This document shows positions 58,968-64,000 of a stretch of 64,000 nucleotides of DNA, one piece after another (the stretch's first letter is position 1; every line of letters begins with the position of its first letter). Under the pieces are notes generated by a model. The model was not told the origin of the DNA. It made no database searches and worked only from the letters and a program-made list of their open reading frames with translations. The DNA is from Rhizobium sp. CF080. Lineage in GTDB: Bacteria > Pseudomonadota > Alphaproteobacteria > Rhizobiales > Rhizobiaceae. The DNA lies in assembly GCF_000282095.2 (NCBI RefSeq), contig NZ_AKKC02000002.1, positions 930,001 through 994,000 on the forward strand. Direction: 5' to 3'. The position numbers and the translations under genes are program-made.

Positions 58968-61532
58968 CCGGATCGTGCCGCCGGGTCTGCCGGGGGCTTT
59001 GGAGATTGCGGCAAGACGGATGCGCCTGATTGCACCCGGCGCCAGATGGAATCCATTGTCCGAGGCGCGGTAACCGGCGCATTCGATGCTGACCGACTGG
59101 GCAAGGACATCGCTCGAAAGCTCCAGCCACAACTCTCCCTCACCCTCGGTGACCGAAACCGTGATCTCGGCATCATGCAAAGCGTGCGCGCGCCCGAGCG
59201 GGAAATGGAAAGCCTCCGCCAGGATTTCCCCGGTTTCCGCATGTTTCAGCCGTGCCACGGTCACGTCATGAGAGGGCGGACCGAAACGATAGGCATAGTT
59301 CGTGTCGAAGAAGGCGCCGAACAGGTGGGTCGAGGCGATGCTCTCGCTGCTTCTGGCTGCAAGCGTCAGGTCGCGGCGACCCGATACGACCGATATCCTT
59401 CCATCCCGCAGGCAGGCCAATTCCAGAACCACCTGCAGGTCGGCCGGCGTTTCATTGAGGAGATGGACATCCAGTCCGTTGGTGCCCTCATCGGCAAATA
59501 CGGCCTGGACCGTCCGGAAGGCGCGCTTCAGCGCGAACCAGGCGGGTTTCGGCGTGCCGTCGACGCCAATCAAGCCCCAGCCGGGACCGGGCATGACATC
59601 CTGGAAGGTGAAAGCGAGCGCGCCGTTGCAGGTGGAGCCCGGACGTCGCCATTCGGCAAAAGCCGCTTCCATCACCTCGCCGGTCACGGCGCGGGAGAGG
59701 GCAAGATACCGTTCCGGCTGCTGCGCCCGGAGCGTCTGCGGATCGATGCCGTAAAGCGTGCCGAGATAGTGGTCGCGCACATCCTCGAAATCCCAATCGG
59801 CCCCGGGATCGCGCGGGATCCCGGCCTTGCCGCCAGCCAGCGTTTCGGACTCCGAGAGATTGGAGAAAGCCAGGCACTCGGCCGCGAAACGGATATTCGC
59901 CCGTCGTGCATCCTCGAGCGGCCGCTTGTAGGCGCCGACTCCGTAATAATGCGCCACGCCGGCATTCGGATAAAAAGGCAGCGCGCCGCCGGAAGGGGAA
60001 TTCGCGACATAGGGCAGGTCCGGCCGGCACTCGGCCGCCAAGGCAGGAAGGATCTCCTTGCAGAGCGGGCCTTGCCAGATGCGTTCCGGCAGGCCGAGCA
60101 TGGCGCCCTGCTGATAGATCTCGCTGCCGCCGCAAAGAACGGCAAGCGACGGCGAGGCTTGAGTTGCCGTCAGGAACTGCTCGACCTCCGTTTTCACGTG
60201 AATCACGAAATCAGGGTCGGCGATCGGATAATCGAAATTGGCAAACATCAGATCCTGCCAGACCATCAGGCCCAGCTCGTCGCACAGCGCGAAAAATTCC
60301 GGGCTCTCATAGGTCGAGATGCCGGGAATGCGGATCATGTTCATGCCCGCGTCTTTTGCGAGCCGCAGCCAGGGTTCGTAGCTGGCGCGGTCGCCCGGCA
60401 GCCTGACGATGTCGGCGGAGGTCCAGACGGCGCCGCGGCAGAATATCTTCTCACCATTGACGATGACGGCGAAATCATTGCCATCCGGGCCGCGATCGAC
60501 GGTCAGGCTGCGGAAGCCGGTGCGAACGAGCGGGAATTCGTCGCCATCGACCATGAGTGCGACGTCGTAGAGCGCCGGCTCGCCATGGGTATGCGGCCAC
60601 CAGGGTTTTATGCCGGGAAGGTGCAGCTCGGCGGAGTATTTTCCTTCGTCGTAGGTGAAGGCAGCTTCGTGACCGGCGCAGATGAGGTGGAGGTTGTGAC
60701 TAAGCTCGTCATCGGCAAAGCTCACCTTCAGGAGACCTTCACCATTTTCGCCGAGTGCGGCTGAGAAGCTGAAATCCCTTCTCTCCGCAGCAATGTAAGG
60801 GGAGGCGGCGCCCCATCCGATCTCCCCCCTTGCGGGGGAGATGCCTGGTAAGGCAGAGGGGGGTGGTTCAGCATACTCCTCCGCCCTTGAGTCCGCGGCG
60901 CCACCCCCCTCTGTCAGCTCCGCTGACATCTCCCCCGCAAGGGGGGAGAAGGGGCCGGCGCCGCCAATCAGAAGAACTGGCCGCCATGGCCCCACGGCAT
61001 GGATCTCCGGGCTCCAGCCTGGCATGAAGCCGAGCGCCGTGGTGCGGACAAATCTCAAGCCCTGGTTGTTCATCAGCCGCGGCCGCCAGCGGGCACGAGG
61101 GCCTGTCCTTTCCAGATGCGGTTTCAGCGCGCGGAAGCAGATCGACAGTGTTTCGGTGCCGGTCAGTTCCACCGCGACATCATGGCTTTCGAACATGCTT
61201 GTCGAGGATAGAATCAGCGTCTCGCCGAAAAACACCTCGGCCACGGTCGCAAGCCCGGCAAACCTCAGGACCGCTGGTCCCGGCGTCTCACCGGCAAGCG
61301 AGCGGCGGTACCAGACATCCTTGTCGATCAGCGGCTCGGGATTGTTGCGGTCGAAGCGGCCCGCGGCTTCTAGGGCCGCGGCGACCGTGCCCGGGACGAT
61401 GGCCGGGATGCTGCTTCCCGGTCCGGAGGAGAGGTCGCTTGGCAGCACGCAGGCGCGGGGTTCGGTCAACGTGAAAGACCAGCCTTCGGCGAGAAAGCTG
61501 GTCTTGGATCCAATGACGGACAGAAGACTCAC
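58935..61532 (-). CDS. Glycoside hydrolase family 2-like protein (beta-mannosidase type) with in-frame repeat
   Basis: An 865-residue GH2-type enzyme: an N-terminal jelly-roll sugar-binding domain (VWYRRSLAGETPGPAVLRFA), an immunoglobulin-like part and a TIM barrel. The barrel has IFCRGAVWTSADIVRLPGDR, GMNMIRIPGISTYESPEFF, LGLMVWQDLMFANFDYP and the acid/base glutamate in VLCGGSEIYQQG. No signal peptide is visible. Residues about 195-238 (from SPLAGEMSAELTEGG to ISPARGEIG) are encoded by a palindromic repeat and interrupt the sugar-binding domain. The GTG at 61532 overlaps the DUF1839 stop as GTGA. The end overlaps the tandem hydrolase gene by 33 nt. Confidence 0.82.
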   Translation of the reverse strand: MSLLSVIGSKTSFLAEGWSFTLTEPRACVLPSDLSSGPGSSIPAIVPGTVAAALEAAGRFDRNNPEPLIDKDVWYRRSLAGETPGPAVLRFAGLATVAEVFFGETLILSSTSMFESHDVAVELTGTETLSICFRALKPHLERTGPRARWRPRLMNNQGLRFVRTTALGFMPGWSPEIHAVGPWRPVLLIGGAGPFSPLAGEMSAELTEGGGAADSRAEEYAEPPPSALPGISPARGEIGWGAASPYIAAERRDFSFSAALGENGEGLLKVSFADDELSHNLHLICAGHEAAFTYDEGKYSAELHLPGIKPWWPHTHGEPALYDVALMVDGDEFPLVRTGFRSLTVDRGPDGNDFAVIVNGEKIFCRGAVWTSADIVRLPGDRASYEPWLRLAKDAGMNMIRIPGISTYESPEFFALCDELGLMVWQDLMFANFDYPIADPDFVIHVKTEVEQFLTATQASPSLAVLCGGSEIYQQGAMLGLPERIWQGPLCKEILPALAAECRPDLPYVANSPSGGALPFYPNAGVAHYYGVGAYKRPLEDARRANIRFAAECLAFSNLSESETLAGGKAGIPRDPGADWDFEDVRDHYLGTLYGIDPQTLRAQQPERYLALSRAVTGEVMEAAFAEWRRPGSTCNGALAFTFQDVMPGPGWGLIGVDGTPKPAWFALKRAFRTVQAVFADEGTNGLDVHLLNETPADLQVVLELACLRDGRISVVSGRRDLTLAARSSESIASTHLFGAFFDTNYAYRFGPPSHDVTVARLKHAETGEILAEAFHFPLGRAHALHDAEITVSVTEGEGELWLELSSDVLAQSVSIECAGYRASDNGFHLAPGAIRRIRLAAISKAPGRPGGTIRSLCSDGAARF
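60821..60949. repeat. Palindromic mosaic repeat inserted in frame in the GH2-like gene
   Basis: Two perfect 23-nt inverted arms lie at 60821-60843 and 60927-60949, each itself a hairpin of the type TCTCCCCCCTTGCGGGGGA. A second perfect pair, AGAGGGGGGTGG (60855-60866) and CCACCCCCCTCT (60901-60912), nests inside. The core is shared with the repeat in cobN. The element keeps the reading frame open through about 44 codons. Confidence 0.88.
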
Positions 61533-62512
61533 GCGGCCTCGCGGGCTTGGCTGAGCGTCAGTGCCAGGTCGCGCATCAGCAGGTCCCAGGCATCGGCGGC
61601 CGGATCGAGTGCGGTTGCGAGCGGTTCGAATTTCTTGCGGGTGACGGCGCGGGCAAGCAGGAACTGGGTGGATTTCGCAACTTCCGAAATCCTCAGCGCC
61701 TGTTCCACCGCCTGCGCGAATGTCTTGTGGTTCAGCCAGGCGAGATGGCTCGCCAGAAGCTCGAAATTGGCACCGACCTGCCGGAGCGTATTGAAGGCAT
61801 ATTTGTGGAAAAAGCCGAAATCCCGATCGGCGATACGCTCCACCTGCGCCGGGAACACTTTTGCGAAGGCGCGGATCGGGTTGTTTTCCGGCCGCCGGGC
61901 AAAATGATGCCTGAGGAGCTTCCACGCGGTCTCGCGAATTTCGTTGGCGTCCGGATAGGTGGCCGGAAACTTGGCGAATTCCGTATAGGGCAGGAAGGGC
62001 AGTGCCTCCGGGGCCGCGTTCAACTGAAACAGGCCGTCGAAATCCTCGGCCGACAGCGTGAAGAAGCCGCCATTGTGGAAGTAATCGAGCTCGCGCTTTT
62101 CGAGGTCGAGGCGGTTGATCGCGACCGTCGTCTTGCCGTGTTCCTGGCGGTAGGCGACGCCGCGGGTGTCGGGCAGGTAAAAACTGTCGAGTTCGAGCAG
62201 CGTAAGCCGGCCACGGCGGATCTGCTCCGCGACATGCCATTCCGGCCGGTCGAAGATCGCCAGTTCGGTGACGCGGATGCCGAACAGGGTTTCGAGATCC
62301 TCCAGCGGTACCTTGAAGAAGGTGAACTGGTCGCCCTCGAAATCCTGGGTCAGGGTGAAACCGAGCATGGCTTCCGGCGGCAGGCGCTGTGCCGAAAGCA
62401 CCTCGATCCACAGATCGACGTAACAATTGGTCTCCGGCCACATGCGCTCGGCCGAATGCAGCGCATGTGTCGTGTAGTTCGCCGGATCGAGAGCGGGAAA
62501 AACCGCCGTCAT
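61529..62512 (-). CDS. DUF1839 family protein
   Basis: A 327-residue protein matching the DUF1839 family, which I know only as a partner of amino acid:[carrier protein] ligases. It is rich in aromatic residues and has conserved-looking segments ERMWPETNCYVDLWIEVLSA, LELDSFYLPDTRGVAYRQEH and DYFHNGGFFTLSAEDFDGLF. The papain- or transglutaminase-like arrangement of Cys, His and Asp cannot be proved by eye. I chose the ATG at 62512, 4 nt after the ligase stop; a longer frame to 62572 overlaps the ligase. The stop overlaps the GH2-like start. Confidence 0.8.
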   Translation of the reverse strand: MTAVFPALDPANYTTHALHSAERMWPETNCYVDLWIEVLSAQRLPPEAMLGFTLTQDFEGDQFTFFKVPLEDLETLFGIRVTELAIFDRPEWHVAEQIRRGRLTLLELDSFYLPDTRGVAYRQEHGKTTVAINRLDLEKRELDYFHNGGFFTLSAEDFDGLFQLNAAPEALPFLPYTEFAKFPATYPDANEIRETAWKLLRHHFARRPENNPIRAFAKVFPAQVERIADRDFGFFHKYAFNTLRQVGANFELLASHLAWLNHKTFAQAVEQALRISEVAKSTQFLLARAVTRKKFEPLATALDPAADAWDLLMRDLALTLSQAREAA

Positions 62513-62516
62513 GGGA

Positions 62517-63428
62517 TCAGCCCCAGAGCGTGGCACGGACATCTTCCGGCCACTCCTTAACGTCCAGACCATGGGTGTGGAAGAGTGCCAGCGCGATGCG
62601 CTCCAGGCCGAAGCCGACGCAGGCGGTATGGGCGACGCTGCCGTCTTCCAGGTTGAGGCCCCACTTCAGGCCGAACGAGTCCTGATGGTAATTGAAGCTC
62701 ATGCAGGCGGTCGGCTTGGTGGCCGAGGTGATCGGGATCAACAGCTCGAACTTCAGGTTCTGGTCGCGCTGGTTGTTGACCAGCATCTTGCCGGCGCGGC
62801 CGAAGAACGGGTCGTTGGCGATGTCGATCGTCACATCCAGGCCGACCGACTTCATCATCTCGACGCCGCGATCCATCCAGAGCTGGCGGAAATCGGTGAC
62901 GTGGCTCTCGGTGCCCATGCAGACATATTCGCGCATGCGGAACAGCTGCTGACGGGCCGGATCCTTGGAAGGTTCGTGGCGGAAGCAGTAGCTTTGCAAG
63001 TCGAAGAGACCGCCGCCGGCGGGCAGATTGCCGCGGCGCGCTACGGTCGGATAGAGCGGATAGCAGGCGGCCGGCGTCAGGACGATGTCGGTCGCTTCCT
63101 GGCCCTTGGTCCAGTCCTCCTCGCCGACCTCCATGCATTTCAAGAGGTTCATGTGGTCAAGTTCGTTGCCGCAGAACGAATGGATGGTTCCGGCAAGCTG
63201 CGGAAAGCTCTTCATGTAGCCGCTGGTCTCGAAAAAGGCGCGGTTCATGCCCGGCGGGAAGCGCATGGCTTCCGCACCGTCGGCACCGCCGACCTTGTCG
63301 ATCAGGCGTTCGAAGGCAGCGATGACGTCTTCGAACTGGCCGCTGCGGCCATACAGTCCGTCGACGCCGGTCTCGATCAGCAGGCCTGCATCGAACAGGC
63401 GGTCGAGAAAGGGGACTTGAATATCCAT
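62517..63428 (-). CDS. Amino acid:[carrier protein] ligase (aminoacyl-tRNA synthetase-like)
   Basis: A 303-residue homologue of the catalytic core of atypical seryl-tRNA synthetase, lacking any tRNA-binding domain. Such proteins activate glycine or alanine and load it onto the phosphopantetheine of a small carrier protein. Class II motif 2 is [20 protein letters not shown] and motif 3 is [16 protein letters not shown]. The expected zinc ligands are Cys122 ([10 protein letters not shown]), Glu167 (MREYVC) and Cys270. GAGGTGAAG precedes the ATG. The carrier protein gene is not in the window and may lie beyond the right edge. Confidence 0.9.
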   Translation of the reverse strand: MDIQVPFLDRLFDAGLLIETGVDGLYGRSGQFEDVIAAFERLIDKVGGADGAEAMRFPPGMNRAFFETSGYMKSFPQLAGTIHSFCGNELDHMNLLKCMEVGEEDWTKGQEATDIVLTPAACYPLYPTVARRGNLPAGGGLFDLQSYCFRHEPSKDPARQQLFRMREYVCMGTESHVTDFRQLWMDRGVEMMKSVGLDVTIDIANDPFFGRAGKMLVNNQRDQNLKFELLIPITSATKPTACMSFNYHQDSFGLKWGLNLEDGSVAHTACVGFGLERIALALFHTHGLDVKEWPEDVRATLWG

Positions 63429-63478
63429 GGCTTCACCTCATTCTCTTTAACAAATTACATCTGAAATGATGGGGGGCG

Positions 63479-64000
63479 TCAGCCGAGCAGGCTGGTGTCC
63501 GGTTTCTGGACGAGCAGCATGGTCGACGTATTGCCGAGGATGCGGTCGTTGGAAATCATCAGCTGGGCGGAATGCGCGTCGCGCAGATGCCGGCCGAGGC
63601 TGTAGGGCGTACCGTTCTTGTAGCCCATGATGCCGCAGATGATCATCGCCTGGTTGATGATGGTCAGGATCGTCTCGGAAGAGGCGAGCTTGACGTTGTT
63701 CATGGCGATCGAAAAGGCCATGGACGACAGCCGGTCGTGATCGAGCCTGGCATCCGCATAGAGCTTGAGGCCCGAAAGGATGTTGCCCTTGAGGAGCTGC
63801 AGCAGGTTCGAGGCTTCGGCAAGTCTCAGCGCGCCGGGCGGCTGGGTGCCGCCGGCCTTGCGGGCCGCAGCCCGCACAAAAGCCTGGGCGCGCAGCACCG
63901 CATCGGCAGCGATGCCGTACCAGACCCCGCTCCAGAGAAGATGCGACGTGGCGAGCATCGACTGTGCGGCGATCTCGGCGAAGGGCTTCGGGAAGATCTG
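63479..64000 (-). CDS. Acyl-CoA dehydrogenase-like protein, 5' part missing
   Basis: The frame is open from the right edge to a stop at 63479, giving the last 173 residues of an acyl-CoA dehydrogenase-fold flavoprotein (C-terminal helical domain). Segments such as AIMNNVKLASSE-like helices (FSIAMNNVKLASSETILTII) and ICGIMGYKNGTPYSLGRHLR, followed by DAHSAQLMISNDRILGNTS, match the flavin- and substrate-contacting region of the family. It is 50 nt upstream of the amino acid:[carrier protein] ligase on the same strand, so it may oxidise the aminoacyl or acyl group on the carrier. Confidence 0.85.
   Translation of the reverse strand, partial: QIFPKPFAEIAAQSMLATSHLLWSGVWYGIAADAVLRAQAFVRAAARKAGGTQPPGALRLAEASNLLQLLKGNILSGLKLYADARLDHDRLSSMAFSIAMNNVKLASSETILTIINQAMIICGIMGYKNGTPYSLGRHLRDAHSAQLMISNDRILGNTSTMLLVQKPDTSLLG

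Noticed and set aside
59046-60764. A 572-codon plus-strand frame within the GH2-like gene
   Set aside because: Antisense shadow; the GH2 motifs are on the minus strand.
1-64000. tRNA or rRNA genes and prophage modules
   Set aside because: No cloverleaf, rRNA core sequence, integrase or capsid gene was seen on either strand.

Overview
This 64 kb window looks like chromosomal DNA from an alphaproteobacterium of the order Rhizobiales, most likely family Rhizobiaceae. The evidence is: high GC with strong third-position bias over most of the window; a nearly complete oxygen-dependent cobalamin pathway of the CobA/B/G/H/I/J/K/L/M/N type; a CbtBA transporter and a CobW-DUF1636 pair; a LivM-LivG fusion transporter; and Rhizobiaceae-style palindromic mosaic repeats. 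No rRNA, tRNA, CRISPR array, IS element or prophage was recognised.

Layout. (1) 1-8501: a lower-GC defence-type island read right to left, made of an SF1 (UvrD-like) helicase, a SNF2-type helicase with a PLD-like N-terminus, a DUF4391 protein and a beta-class adenine methyltransferase that runs off the left edge. (2) 8502-9549: about 1 kb without a convincing gene, followed by a SHOCT-domain protein. (3) 10625-14645: a RibD-reductase-like protein converging on a four-gene operon (dehydrogenase-like, PTPS-fold protein without its catalytic residues, glycosyltransferase, methyltransferase). This set reads as an unassigned small-molecule pathway. (4) 14826-18997: envelope-lipid genes (CDP-alcohol phosphotransferase, FkbM methyltransferase, flippase-like membrane protein, membrane sulfatase). 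(5) 19007-25606: kynureninase, a MarR regulator and a branched-chain-type ABC transporter, with a palindromic operator candidate and an intra-operon terminator. (6) 25745-46197: the cobalamin locus. cobA-cobB, cbiD, cobL-cobE-cobM, cobK, DUF1636-cobW-cobN-G-H-I-J, cbtB-cbtA-cobO-cobQ, cobD and cobC are packed with 4-nt stop/start overlaps and overlapping convergent tails. Two back-to-back cobalamin riboswitches drive the two large operons in opposite directions. (7) 46178-51389: a P1-family peptidase and a lysine/pipecolate catabolism pair (ALDH7 plus FAD oxidase) with a divergent LysR regulator and a stand-alone Lrp ligand-binding domain. (8) 51445-55690: a small conserved-looking protein, a large kinase-aminotransferase fusion that has lost key residues in both enzymatic domains, and PurU. 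(9) 56003-64000: carbohydrate and acyl-chemistry genes (GH5, a double alpha/beta hydrolase, a GH2-like mannosidase, DUF1839, an amino acid:[carrier protein] ligase and an acyl-CoA dehydrogenase cut by the right edge).

The points most worth following are the PTPS/RibD/glycosyltransferase/methyltransferase cluster, the helicase-helicase-DUF4391-methyltransferase island, the kinase-aminotransferase pseudoenzyme with an RBS-masking hairpin, and two palindromic repeats inserted in frame into cobN and the GH2 gene. All family calls rest on reading translated motifs by eye; no database search was run.
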